A stretch of 64,000 bases of DNA from Candidatus Faecousia excrementipullorum (GTDB taxonomy: Bacteria > Bacillota > Clostridia > Oscillospirales > Oscillospiraceae). Shown here in pieces: positions 55,468 through 64,000 of the stretch; the first letter of the stretch is position 1; each line of letters begins with the position of its first letter. Both the position numbers and the translations under genes were made by a program. The notes beneath the pieces were generated by a model. That model ran no database searches. It was not told the DNA's origin and saw only the letters and a program-made list of their open reading frames with translations. The DNA lies in NCBI GenBank assembly GCA_018712825.1, contig DVGG01000026.1:55171-119170 (forward strand). Direction: 5' to 3'.

Positions 55468-56349
55468 TTACACTTTCTCCTGGATGTTCTTGCCCAACAG
55501 GCCTGCCGGCTTCACCAGCAGCACCACAATCAGCACCAGGAACACCACTGCATCGGAAAACTGGGTGGAAATATAGCCCTTGGTAAAGGTCTCTACCAGC
55601 CCCAGCACCAGGCCGCCCAGCATAGCCCCCGGAATGGAGCCGATGCCGCCAAACACTGCCGCCGTAAAGGCCCGGATACCGGGCATGGAGCCGGTGGTGG
55701 GCTGGAGGGTGGGCACGGTGGAGCACAGGAGAATTCCCGCAATGGCTGCCAGGGCAGAGCCGATGGCAAAGGTCACGGAAATGGTGCGGTTCACATGGAT
55801 GCCCATAAGCTGGGCTGCATCCCGGTCCTCGGAAACCGCCCGCATGGACTTACCGATTTTGGTTTTCTCCGTGAAAAGCACCAGAGCAATCATAATCACA
55901 ATACAGGTGATGACTGTTACCAGCACCTCGCCGGTGATGGTCACCTGGCCGTCAAAGAGCTTGATGGGGGAAAAGATCACGATACTGGTGAAGTTCTTCG
56001 GATCGCTGCCCCAGATCAGCTGGGCGGCATTTTGCAGGAAGTAGCTGGCGCCGATGGCGGTAATGAGCACCGCCAGGCTGGGTGCGCCCCGCAAAGGACG
56101 GTAGGCCAGGGCCTCAATCACCACACCCAGCACCACACAGCCCACCATAGCCACCAGAATACTCAGGTAAGGGGACATATGGAGATAACTGGTAACCGAG
56201 AAGGAAATATAGGCACCCACCATAATCACATCACCGTGGGCAAAGTTCAGCATCTTGGCAATGCCATAAACCATGGTATAGCCCAGGGCGATAATGGCAT
56301 ACACAGCACCGATACTGATACCGTTGATGGTATACTGTAAAAAATCCAT
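55468..56349 (-). CDS. livH: Branched-chain amino acid ABC transporter permease LivH
   Basis: INGISIGAVYAIIALGYTMVYGIAKMLNFAHGDVIMVGAY. Confidence 0.95.
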   Translation of the reverse strand: MDFLQYTINGISIGAVYAIIALGYTMVYGIAKMLNFAHGDVIMVGAYISFSVTSYLHMSPYLSILVAMVGCVVLGVVIEALAYRPLRGAPSLAVLITAIGASYFLQNAAQLIWGSDPKNFTSIVIFSPIKLFDGQVTITGEVLVTVITCIVIMIALVLFTEKTKIGKSMRAVSEDRDAAQLMGIHVNRTISVTFAIGSALAAIAGILLCSTVPTLQPTTGSMPGIRAFTAAVFGGIGSIPGAMLGGLVLGLVETFTKGYISTQFSDAVVFLVLIVVLLVKPAGLLGKNIQEKV

Positions 56350-56426
56350 GTTTCTTCCTCACTTTCTTCAACAGCCTATGACAAAGCCCCGGTGGGCTCT
56401 CTCATAGACCGGTGAAAGACCGAAGA

Positions 56427-56452
56427 ACCGGGCGGGGGGAATCCCCGCCCGG
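56427..56452 (-). terminator. Hairpin between livK and livH
   Basis: CCGGGCGGGG-ATTC-CCCCCGCCCGG. Confidence 0.7.
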
Positions 56453-56471
56453 CTTTCATTCAGTCTATGTA

Positions 56472-57623
56472 TTATTCGATACCTACATAAACACCGTTTT
56501 CAATCTTCACAGCCTTGGGCTCCTTGGAAACGGCACCGTCTGCGCTCCACTGCATTCCCTCACCGGTCAGACCGTCAAAGCTCATGGACAGGACCTGCTC
56601 CATCAGGATTTCACAAATCTGCTCTGCAGTCATATCCGGAGTAACCTTACCGGCTTCACAGGCAGCTGCAATCACGTAGGCCACGTCGTAAGCATCCGCA
56701 GCGAACTGGTTGGGGGCAATGCCAAACTTCTCGGTATAGTTCTTTACGAAGTTCTGGGTCTTTTCGTCGGTTGCGGTGGCATCGAAGGGGGTCAGGAGCA
56801 TGACGCCCTCGGCCAGAGCCGGGTCAAAGCCTTCCACAGCCAGGATGCCGTCCAGGCCGTCACAGCCGAAGAACTTGGGGGTGTAGCCAATCTTGTCAGC
56901 ATAGGTCAGAACCTGGGTAGCTTCTGCGGCGTAGATGGGCAGGAAAATCAGGTCGCAGCCGGCAGACTGGCACTTGGTCACCTGAGTGGTCAGGTCTGCC
57001 TTGTTGTCTTCGGTAAAGGCTTCCACTGCCACCACATTCAGGCCAATTTGATTGGCTCTCTCCTGGAACTTCTCGTAAATACCGGAGGAATAGGGGTTGG
57101 AGGAATCATAGATAACACCGATGGCAGTGCCCAGATTGTGCTGGGAAATGTAGTCGGCAGAGCCAACGCCCTGGTTGGGGTCGGTAAAGCAGATCTGGAA
57201 GATGTTGTCACCGGCGGCAATGACGGATACATCGGAAGCGGAGGGGCTCATCATGAACACCCGGTCAGCTGCACACTCAGCAGCGGTAGCAGCTGCAGAG
57301 ACGGAGGTGGTGGGGCCTGCCATAATCTGCATACCCCAGTCCATCAGGGCGGTGTAAGCGTTGACGGCCTTCTCAGCGTCAGCTTCGTCGTCCTGGGCAT
57401 TGACCTCAAACTGCAGGCCGCCCTGGGCATTGATCTCCTCAAAAGCCAGCTTCAGGCCGTTGGCAACGGCGTTGCCGTACATAGCGTTGCCGCCGGTGAG
57501 AGGACCGCTGGTGCCGACCTTGATCACTCTGGCGGCTTCCTCTTCCCCTTCCTTGGGGGCGCAGCCGACAAACATGGTTGCTGCCATACATGCGGCCATT
57601 ACAAATGCAAATACCTTCTTCAT
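56472..57623 (-). CDS. livK: Branched-chain amino acid ABC transporter substrate-binding protein
   Basis: Signal peptide/lipobox MKKVFAFVMAACMAATMFVGCAPKEGEEEA; VIKVGTSGPLTGGNAMYGNAVANGLKLAFEEINAQGG. Confidence 0.94.
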   Translation of the reverse strand: MKKVFAFVMAACMAATMFVGCAPKEGEEEAARVIKVGTSGPLTGGNAMYGNAVANGLKLAFEEINAQGGLQFEVNAQDDEADAEKAVNAYTALMDWGMQIMAGPTTSVSAAATAAECAADRVFMMSPSASDVSVIAAGDNIFQICFTDPNQGVGSADYISQHNLGTAIGVIYDSSNPYSSGIYEKFQERANQIGLNVVAVEAFTEDNKADLTTQVTKCQSAGCDLIFLPIYAAEATQVLTYADKIGYTPKFFGCDGLDGILAVEGFDPALAEGVMLLTPFDATATDEKTQNFVKNYTEKFGIAPNQFAADAYDVAYVIAAACEAGKVTPDMTAEQICEILMEQVLSMSFDGLTGEGMQWSADGAVSKEPKAVKIENGVYVGIE

Positions 57624-57656
57624 AAAAATCTCCCTTTCATTTTCCTTTTATAAAAG

Positions 57657-57686
57657 GAAGCGGCTGTGCAGATACACAACCGCTTC
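57657..57686 (-). terminator. Hairpin between small ORF and livK (possible attenuator)
   Basis: GAAGCGGTTGTG-TATCTG-CACAGCCGCTTC-CTTTT on minus strand. Confidence 0.7.
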
Positions 57687-57708
57687 TTCTATACCATAAA
57701 AAGCGGTG

Positions 57709-57876
57709 CTATGGGGCCAACAGCAGAGCCAGCAGGCTTAGGGACAGCGTGCAAAAAATGGACATTGCCAAAGCAGCAATGTCCATAATCATGCAGGCGC
57801 GCACAGAGGTACCCGCTGCGGAAGCGTTCATGCAGCAGTCAGACCAATTGGAAGAAGCATTGTGGAAAGCCATCAT
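57709..57876 (-). CDS. Small 55-aa ORF with Leu-rich C-terminus; candidate leader peptide of the liv operon
   Basis: MMAFHNASSNWSDCCMNASAAGTSVRACMIMDIAALAMSIFCTLSLSLLALLLAP; SD AAGGAGG; strong promoter upstream. Confidence 0.6.
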   Translation of the reverse strand: MMAFHNASSNWSDCCMNASAAGTSVRACMIMDIAALAMSIFCTLSLSLLALLLAP

Positions 57877-57906
57877 TGTCTTGTACCTCCTTGTTAAGAT
57901 GTTCAC

Positions 57907-57935
57907 ATTGTATCCCAGAGGCGTACATTTGTCAA
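57907..57935 (-). promoter_or_regulatory. Sigma-A-type promoter of the livK upstream small ORF
   Basis: TTGACA-N17-TACAAT on minus strand. Confidence 0.85.
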
Positions 57936-57998
57936 CACTTCAAAAGCACCAAATTCTCCCTACAGGAGGACATATGTTTTGTTCACTTCACACAATGT

Positions 57999-59369
57999 TC
58001 ATTTTTGGTCAATGGCCTGTTTACAAGCCTCCAGCACCTGGGTGGCGATGGGGATACAGGTAGAGGCACCGTAGCCACCATCTTCCACGCATACGATAAA
58101 GGCAAAGGGATAGTCTTCATCCGTGGTAAAGCCCGACAGCATAGCGTTGGGCTTCCGGTCGCCTCCCACCTCAGCCGTGCCGGTCTTGGCACATACCCGG
58201 AGGCTGCCGAAGTTTCCGGGGCCGTACCGGGTTTCCACGTTGTTCCTGAGAAATTCCTGGACGGTTTTGGCGGTTTGGGCGTCCATAATCCGCTCTGTCT
58301 GGTGGGTGCCGGCCTGGTAGGTGGTGGTATTACCCACGGTAATGTTCTCCACCAGGTAGGGCTCCACACCCACGCCGCCTCCCGCAATGGCGCCCATGTA
58401 GGTAAGGAAAGCACAGGGGTTAATCTGATCCAAATACTGACCGATGGCGCTCCAGGCCACGTTCACCGGGGTATTGTCCACCTGGAAATTCCCCGCCGCC
58501 GTGGTAATGCCGTCAAAGGTCTGACTTTCCGTAATTCCCATCTCTTCCACATACTTTGCCAGGGTTTCTCCCCCCAGCTGCTCCGAAATCTGGGCGAAGG
58601 CGCAGTTGCAGGAATTGGCAAAGGCATCCTTCACATTCTGGGTACCGTGGGCTCTTTCGCAGGTGATTTTGTCCACGCCCATTTCGTAGGCGCCGGTACA
58701 GGTGAAGGACTGCTGCTGCAAATCGGGAATCTCCTGCAAAGCCGCAGCCAGGGTCACCACCTTGAAAATGGAACCGGGAATATACACAGACTGGGTAAAG
58801 CGGTTTAGGTACATGCCCTCGTATTTTCCGGTGGTATCCGCCTCCAGATCCGGCACGTTGTCCGGGTCATAGGCGGGAGTGGACACGGCGCACAGAATCT
58901 GGCCGGTTTTGTAGTTGTATACCGCCACCGTTCCTTTATAGTCTCCCATGGCCTCCAGGGCGGCCTTCTGGGCCTCTGCCAGCAGGGTAAGCCGGGCAAC
59001 ACCGGCGGTCTCTCCATAGGCGTACACGCCGTTTACCAGGGAGTAGCCTGCCATTTCCGCTGCATAGTGGGAAAGGGCCGGGGCTTCCACAAAGCCGTCC
59101 CGGTCCCCCAGCCAATGGACTGTGGACGTCCGCAGCAGGGCGTCGGAGCTGTAGGTTCTGTCCTGGCGCATATCCAGAAGCAGGGTGCCGTTGGCATCGG
59201 TGACCACGCCGCAGTCAATATTACTGCCGGTATACACATGGGGAGAACCGGGGAACACAATCCAGGCGGAAGCCTGAGTGGTATATTCCCACAGGAAAAA
59301 GCCCAATCCCCCTACCAGCACCGCCACCAACAGCAGCACCGCCAGGGCACGGGTCGCAACTCTATTCAT
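57999..59369 (-). CDS. Penicillin-binding protein, transpeptidase (PBP2/PbpA-like)
   Basis: YIPGSIFKVVTLAAAL (SxxK), SNSCNCAF-like (NSCN), AKTGTAEVGG (KTG). Confidence 0.93.
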   Translation of the reverse strand: MNRVATRALAVLLLVAVLVGGLGFFLWEYTTQASAWIVFPGSPHVYTGSNIDCGVVTDANGTLLLDMRQDRTYSSDALLRTSTVHWLGDRDGFVEAPALSHYAAEMAGYSLVNGVYAYGETAGVARLTLLAEAQKAALEAMGDYKGTVAVYNYKTGQILCAVSTPAYDPDNVPDLEADTTGKYEGMYLNRFTQSVYIPGSIFKVVTLAAALQEIPDLQQQSFTCTGAYEMGVDKITCERAHGTQNVKDAFANSCNCAFAQISEQLGGETLAKYVEEMGITESQTFDGITTAAGNFQVDNTPVNVAWSAIGQYLDQINPCAFLTYMGAIAGGGVGVEPYLVENITVGNTTTYQAGTHQTERIMDAQTAKTVQEFLRNNVETRYGPGNFGSLRVCAKTGTAEVGGDRKPNAMLSGFTTDEDYPFAFIVCVEDGGYGASTCIPIATQVLEACKQAIDQK

Positions 59370-61080
59370 CCTCCCTGCCTCCTTTCTTTTGCAGGCGCAC
59401 CGCAAAGCTGGCATTCTGCCGGGTGTCTCCTGCCTTGATAAAGGCCAAGAGTCCCCAGGCGCCAATCATACTGGAGCCGCCGTTGGACAAAAAGGGGAAG
59501 GTCACACCGGTCAGGGGCAGCACATCCACGGTACCCAAGGCGTTCAGAATGGTTTGCAGCAGCAAAATGCTGGCTGCGGTGCAGGCGCCGATGGTGTAGA
59601 AGCTGCTCCGGCCCACCGCCGCAGAGCGCACCACAAACACACCCAGCGCCACGATGCTAAGAATAATCATCACCACCATGAGAAGGCCCCACTCCTCTGT
59701 AATGGTGGCAACCACCATATCCGAATCGGCGGCAAAGACATTTTTCATGTAGCCCTGTCCGGCGCCCAGGCCGAACAGGCCGCCGGCAGCCATGCACATA
59801 AGAGCCCGGGTCTGCTGGTAGCCGGCAGACAGCGGGGATTCCCAGATATGCCGCCAGGAGGAGAACCGCTGCATGGCATGGGGGGCGATTTTCAGGGCCA
59901 CCACCCCGGCAAAGCCCAGAGAGGTACAGGCCAGGGCAATGGTGCCCACGCTGCCGGAGCGCATATAGGCAATCACCAAAAAGGCACAGAAAAAAATCAG
60001 GGCTGTACCAAAGTCATTCATGAGGGCCAGGCAGCCGCAGATAACCACGGAATAGGCGATGAAGCCAATGAGGTTCCGCTTGGCAAGGATTCTGTCCATG
60101 GTGGAGGCCCCCACAAACACGAAGCAGACCTTACTCAGCTCCGAGGGCTGAAGGGAAAAGGAGCCGATGATCAGCCAGTTTTTGGCGCCGTTGATTTCTT
60201 TGCCCAGCACCAGAGTGATGAGCAAAAAGCCAATGCCGCCAACCGCTGCCAGCCACCGGAGCTTCTTCGCCCGCTCCAGGTCCCGCAGGGCCCAGCCGAT
60301 GCCCAAAAAGGCGCAGACACCCATGACGATGGAAAGAAACTGCTTGCTGGCCTCCTCCGGCACCACGGCGGCAATGGCCGCCATGCCCATGGTAGAGATG
60401 AAAAAGGCGATGGTCTCCACCTCGAAGGAGGTTCGGCGGATGCAGAAGTAGAACAGAAGCAGCAGCCACTGCACCACCATAATGCCGCCGATGCCCACCA
60501 GCACCGACTGCACGTCCTTCTGACGGCTGAGAAGAAAGCCCAGGCAGCACAGCACCTGGAAGATGGTCAGCAGCAGCACATTGATGAGGCTGCTGCCAAA
60601 GCTGCCGGCTCTGCCCCGGAGCTGGGCCAGCCGCTCCTCCTGCCGCTGGGTGATGGGCTGCAGGGTCATCTTCACCCCGCCGATTTCAATTACATCCTCC
60701 GGCTGCAGGGCCCAGATGGATTTGCGCTTGCCGTTGATGAACAGGCCGCCGGAGGACTCGGTATCCCGGATGGTCCAGCTGCCGTCATCGTACCGGGTCA
60801 GAACGCAGTGGTTCCGGGAGATGGTGGGCACATCCAGCACCACATCACAGCTTTTGCTTCTGCCGATGACGTTTTCCCAATGGGTGATGGGCAGCTTGGT
60901 GCCGTCTGCCATGGTGAGCCATGCCCAGATTTCCGGTGCCCGGCGGAAAAACAGCAGAGGCTTTACCGCCCGGAACAAAATGAGAAAGGCCAGAGCCGGG
61001 GCCACGTAGCGAAACACCGACAAAAACACATAGTAAAACGTGGACTCCGCTCCTTGCAGGCTTTGTACCAGATCCTGCAT
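59362..61080 (-). CDS. FHA-domain-fused FtsW/RodA/SpoVE (SEDS) protein
   Basis: FHA core NVIGRSKSCDVVLDVPTISRNHCVLTRYDDGSWTIRDTESSGGLFING; SEDS motifs GAKNWLIIGSFSLQPSELSKVCFV, TGVTFPFLSNGGSSMIGAWGLLAFI. Confidence 0.92.
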   Translation of the reverse strand: MQDLVQSLQGAESTFYYVFLSVFRYVAPALAFLILFRAVKPLLFFRRAPEIWAWLTMADGTKLPITHWENVIGRSKSCDVVLDVPTISRNHCVLTRYDDGSWTIRDTESSGGLFINGKRKSIWALQPEDVIEIGGVKMTLQPITQRQEERLAQLRGRAGSFGSSLINVLLLTIFQVLCCLGFLLSRQKDVQSVLVGIGGIMVVQWLLLLFYFCIRRTSFEVETIAFFISTMGMAAIAAVVPEEASKQFLSIVMGVCAFLGIGWALRDLERAKKLRWLAAVGGIGFLLITLVLGKEINGAKNWLIIGSFSLQPSELSKVCFVFVGASTMDRILAKRNLIGFIAYSVVICGCLALMNDFGTALIFFCAFLVIAYMRSGSVGTIALACTSLGFAGVVALKIAPHAMQRFSSWRHIWESPLSAGYQQTRALMCMAAGGLFGLGAGQGYMKNVFAADSDMVVATITEEWGLLMVVMIILSIVALGVFVVRSAAVGRSSFYTIGACTAASILLLQTILNALGTVDVLPLTGVTFPFLSNGGSSMIGAWGLLAFIKAGDTRQNASFAVRLQKKGGREDE

Positions 61081-61081
61081 A

Positions 61082-61918
61082 CTACACCTCCTGTGCCTCC
61101 AACTGCCGCAGCAGGGCGATTTCCCGGGCATAGCCGGGAAGCTCATTGGGGGTTTCCAATATCATGGGAAGTCCCCTGAGCTTGGGATGGTTTACAATCT
61201 TTCGGAAGGTTTCCAGGCCCAGAGAGCCTTCTCCGATTTTTTCATGCCTGTCCTTATGGGAGGCAAAGGGGTTTTTGGAATCGTTCAGGTGGAGGGCTTT
61301 CAGTCGATTCAGGCCAATCACCCGGTCAAACTCCTCCAGAACGCCGTCCAGATTCCCCACAATATCATACCCGCCGTCGTACACATGGCAGGTATCCAGG
61401 CAGACCCCCAGATCCTGACGGCCTACCCCGTCCAGGATGGCCTTCAGCTCCTGAAAGCTCCCCCCGACCTCGGTGCCCTTGCCGGCCATGGTTTCCAGAA
61501 GCACGGTTACAGGGTAGCTTGGAGCCATGGCGGCAGTCAGGGCCTCGCAAATCTGGGCAATGCCCGTATCTGTTCCCTGCCCCACATGGCTGCCGGGATG
61601 GAAATTATAGAAGTTTCCGGGAAGGGACGCCATCCGACGCAAATCCTCCTCCAGCAGGCTCCGGGCGAAGGCTCGGTCCTCTCCCTTGGCGGTGCAAAGG
61701 TTCATGGTATAAGCCCCGTGGGCAACCAGCTTTCCAAAGGACAGGTCGTTCATTTTTTCCATGGCTTTCCGGCAGTCGGGCAGGTCCTCTGCCCGGGCAC
61801 GGCTGCCTCTGGGGTTTCTGGTAAAGTAAGCAAAGGTGTTGGCACCCAATTCCGCTGCCGTATCCACCGTAGCGGCAAAGCCTCCGGTGGTTGACAGGTG
61901 ACATCCGATAAACAGCAT
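61082..61918 (-). CDS. nfo: Endonuclease IV (deoxyribonuclease IV)
   Basis: LFIGCHLSTTGGF; NFHPGSHVGQG; VLLETMAGKGTEVGGSFQEL; GVCLDTCHVYDGGYDI; LHLNDSKNPFASHKDRHEKIGEG. Confidence 0.95.
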   Translation of the reverse strand: MLFIGCHLSTTGGFAATVDTAAELGANTFAYFTRNPRGSRARAEDLPDCRKAMEKMNDLSFGKLVAHGAYTMNLCTAKGEDRAFARSLLEEDLRRMASLPGNFYNFHPGSHVGQGTDTGIAQICEALTAAMAPSYPVTVLLETMAGKGTEVGGSFQELKAILDGVGRQDLGVCLDTCHVYDGGYDIVGNLDGVLEEFDRVIGLNRLKALHLNDSKNPFASHKDRHEKIGEGSLGLETFRKIVNHPKLRGLPMILETPNELPGYAREIALLRQLEAQEV

Positions 61919-62036
61919 ATTTTTTGTACCTCCAAGTGCCCATAGCATATCACACAATGGGGAAAAAATCAAATTTATGAATTTTCTCTTTCCACCATTG
62001 TGACAGATGTGTTATAATCGGAAGGAGGTGAGGAAC

Positions 62037-63014
62037 ATGGGAAAGTACGACAACCAAAAGCTGAAAATTCTGTATATCCTGGATTATCTGCAAAAAAATT
62101 CCCACGAGAGTAAACCCGTGAGAGCTGCGGAGCTTATCGCAATGCTCCAAAACCGCCACGGGATTCACTGCGACCGGAAAACCGTCTACTCCGATGTGGC
62201 GGCATTGCAGGAGTATGGGGTGGACATTGTGTCCATTCCCGGCAGAAACGGCGGCTACTACATCGCCTCCCAGCGGTTTCAGCTGCCGGAGCTGAAGCTG
62301 CTGATTGACGCCGTTCAGTCCAGCCGGTTCCTCACAGAGCGCAAGTCCCGGGCGCTGATTGAAAAGCTGTGCAGCCAGTGCAACGAGGAGGACGCCCGGC
62401 TTATGAAGCGGAACGTCCTGGTATCCGGGCGGGTCAAGAGCATGAACGAGTCCATCTACTACAACGTGGATGCCATTCAGGAGGCCATCGGCCAGAACCG
62501 GCAGATTTCCTTCCGGTACTTCGACTGGGATCTGGGGGGCAAGCGCCGGTATCGGGACAAAGAATACCTGGCAAGCCCTTACGGACTGTGCCAGGACAAT
62601 GAAAACTATTACCTGCTGGCCCACTCCCAGCGTCACGGCGTCACCTCCTACCGGGTGGACCGGATGACGGACATCCGCATTACAGATGAGAGCCGCAATC
62701 CCTGCCCGGAGCTGACGGGGAAAGCCCTTGTGGAACACGCCAATCAGCTCTTTCAGATGTACTCCGGGGATGCGGTGACGGTAAAACTGCAGTTCCACCG
62801 GAGCCTCATCAATGTGGTGATTGACCGCTTCGGTAAGGACACCATGCTGATTCCCCAGGACGAGGAGCACTTCACCTTCACGGTGCAGGTGGCGGTTTCT
62901 CCCATGTTTTTAAGCTGGGTCATCGGATTCGGGGACAAGGCCCAGATCCTCTATCCCCAGTCGGTGATTGAGGCCTGCAAAGACCTATGCAGGGCAGCTA
63001 CGAGCCGCTACTGA
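62037..63014 (+). CDS. HTH + WYL domain transcriptional regulator
   Basis: HCDRKTVYSDVAALQEYGVDIVSIPGRNGGYYIASQRFQLPELKLLIDAVQSSRFL; WYL-type region QISFRYFDW...YLASPYGLCQDNENYYLLAHS. Confidence 0.92.
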   Translation: MGKYDNQKLKILYILDYLQKNSHESKPVRAAELIAMLQNRHGIHCDRKTVYSDVAALQEYGVDIVSIPGRNGGYYIASQRFQLPELKLLIDAVQSSRFLTERKSRALIEKLCSQCNEEDARLMKRNVLVSGRVKSMNESIYYNVDAIQEAIGQNRQISFRYFDWDLGGKRRYRDKEYLASPYGLCQDNENYYLLAHSQRHGVTSYRVDRMTDIRITDESRNPCPELTGKALVEHANQLFQMYSGDAVTVKLQFHRSLINVVIDRFGKDTMLIPQDEEHFTFTVQVAVSPMFLSWVIGFGDKAQILYPQSVIEACKDLCRAATSRY

Positions 63015-63528
63015 CCATGCTTTCCGGTTCAATCACCCGGAAGGAGTTGAACACCTCCACCCAGGTATCGCTCTGCAAAGCCGCCGCTTCCGCCTCCGGG
63101 GCCATAATGGTCATGACATACAGGTGGTGGCCGTCGTCAATCATCCGAAGCCGCCCCACCTGGCTGCCCCCTTCCCCGGCTGCCGTCCAGATGCAGTCAT
63201 ACTGGGTGCCCTCCATCCGGGCGGTTTCCACCACCTGCAGCTGGTCCGGGGTAAAGCCGGTGGTCTCCTGAATCACCCCCGTCACATCCCCGGATTTCCG
63301 GGTGGCTACCGTCAGGGTATAGTCCTCCCACAGGTACAGGGTGTCCCCCTGTTCGTTGGTCAGAATCGGGTCCCCTGCCTGGTCAGGCACCTGCAGCAGC
63401 ACCTGCTGGGCCTCCTGCTCCAAAACCGGCTGGTACACATCCTCCACGGTTTCCGCCGCCTCCTGTGGGGCACAGCCGCAAAGCAGCAGCCCCAGGGCGG
63501 CACAGACAAACAGTTTTTTCAAATCCAT
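62998..63528 (-). CDS. Predicted lipoprotein, unknown function
   Basis: MDLKKLFVCAALGLLLCGCAPQEAAETVEDVYQP: lipobox LLCGC. Confidence 0.75.
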   Translation of the reverse strand: MDLKKLFVCAALGLLLCGCAPQEAAETVEDVYQPVLEQEAQQVLLQVPDQAGDPILTNEQGDTLYLWEDYTLTVATRKSGDVTGVIQETTGFTPDQLQVVETARMEGTQYDCIWTAAGEGGSQVGRLRMIDDGHHLYVMTIMAPEAEAAALQSDTWVEVFNSFRVIEPESMVSSGS

Positions 63529-63548
63529 CCCTCCAAGAAAGGTATTTT

Positions 63549-63821
63549 ATGAAGCCAGTCCTCATTTATCTGTTATCAGTCAATGCGCTGGGGTTCCTGC
63601 TTATGCTTATTGACAAGTACAAAGCCAGAAAAAAACTTTGGCGGATTCCCGAGGCCACCCTTATGTGGGTGGCAGCCCTGGGAGGAAGCCTGGGGGCTCT
63701 TCTGGGAATGTATACCGTTCGCCACAAGACAAAGCACCCCAAATTTACCATCGGGGTGCCGGCACTGCTGGCCCTGCAAATCATACTGGGACTTTTGACT
63801 TATCGCTTTCTTTACTTCTGA
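63549..63821 (+). CDS. DUF1294 family membrane protein
   Basis: YLLSVNALGFLLMLIDKYKARKKLWRIPEATLMWVAALGGSLGALLGMYTVRHKTKHPKFTIGVP. Confidence 0.92.
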   Translation: MKPVLIYLLSVNALGFLLMLIDKYKARKKLWRIPEATLMWVAALGGSLGALLGMYTVRHKTKHPKFTIGVPALLALQIILGLLTYRFLYF

Positions 63822-63832
63822 CGCAAAATCGC

Positions 63833-63870
63833 CTCACAGAAAGGTTTTTCCTTCTGTGAGGCGATTTTTA
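63833..63870 (+). terminator. Terminator after DUF1294 gene
   Basis: TCGCCTCACAGAAGG-type stem (CGCCTCACAGAAAGG-TTTTT-CCTTCTGTGAGGCG) followed by ATTTTT. Confidence 0.85.
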
Positions 63871-63888
63871 GGTTCTATAATAAATGTT

Positions 63889-64000
63889 GGGGTCAGGGGA
63901 ATGAGCCTGGCCCCAAAGTTATAATAATAGGTTGAACATAGAGACCAAAATCCTTACAATACAAGTATACCCCTACACTCAATCGAAAGGATGATCTCTA
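63889..64000 (+). other. Possible left end of an insertion sequence or other element continuing beyond the window
   Basis: GGGGTCAGG...CCTGGCCCC inverted repeat in AT-richer DNA followed by a promoter-like region and a possible GAAAGG SD then ATGATCTCT at the window end. Confidence 0.3.

Noticed and set aside
59278-61179. 633-aa plus-strand ORF
   Set aside because: Antisense to the SEDS/FHA gene; artefact of codon bias

Overview
64-kb chromosomal window from a GC-rich, endospore-forming Clostridia-type Firmicute. The taxonomic call is inferred from sporulation genes, a T-box, CIRCE and codon usage; no search was run. Most of it is ordinary core genome: htpG (with a perfect CIRCE operator), an ABC-F ATPase, argS, spoIIID, rlmH, rsmE, a T-box followed by pheS-pheT, ireB, spoVAD-spoVAE, addAB, spoIIR, ispE, rex, spoIIGA-sigE, rarA, two CobW-type GTPases, a SPOCS/LysM protein, livFGMHK, a SEDS/PBP pair, endonuclease IV and a WYL regulator. 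There are also tRNA-Val(GAC) and tRNA-Leu(GAG). Accessory features include (i) a 5'-truncated, frameshifted remnant of a large mobile-element polyprotein downstream of tRNA-Leu; (ii) two near-identical 219-bp non-autonomous elements in inverted orientation (about 34.9 and 40.1 kb) around a kinase/Ig-like surface-protein locus. The second is the most unusual thing here. Each copy is bordered by an exact 28-bp direct repeat, and in both cases that repeat is the local Rho-independent terminator hairpin. This looks like a terminator-targeting MITE that duplicates the terminator on insertion. Other observations: a Leu-rich small ORF plus competing hairpins between a strong promoter and livK (candidate attenuator), terminator hairpins fused to start codons or Shine-Dalgarno sequences, a conserved-looking ECF/PHP/IMPase/RpiR operon, and short ORFs missed by the ORF track.
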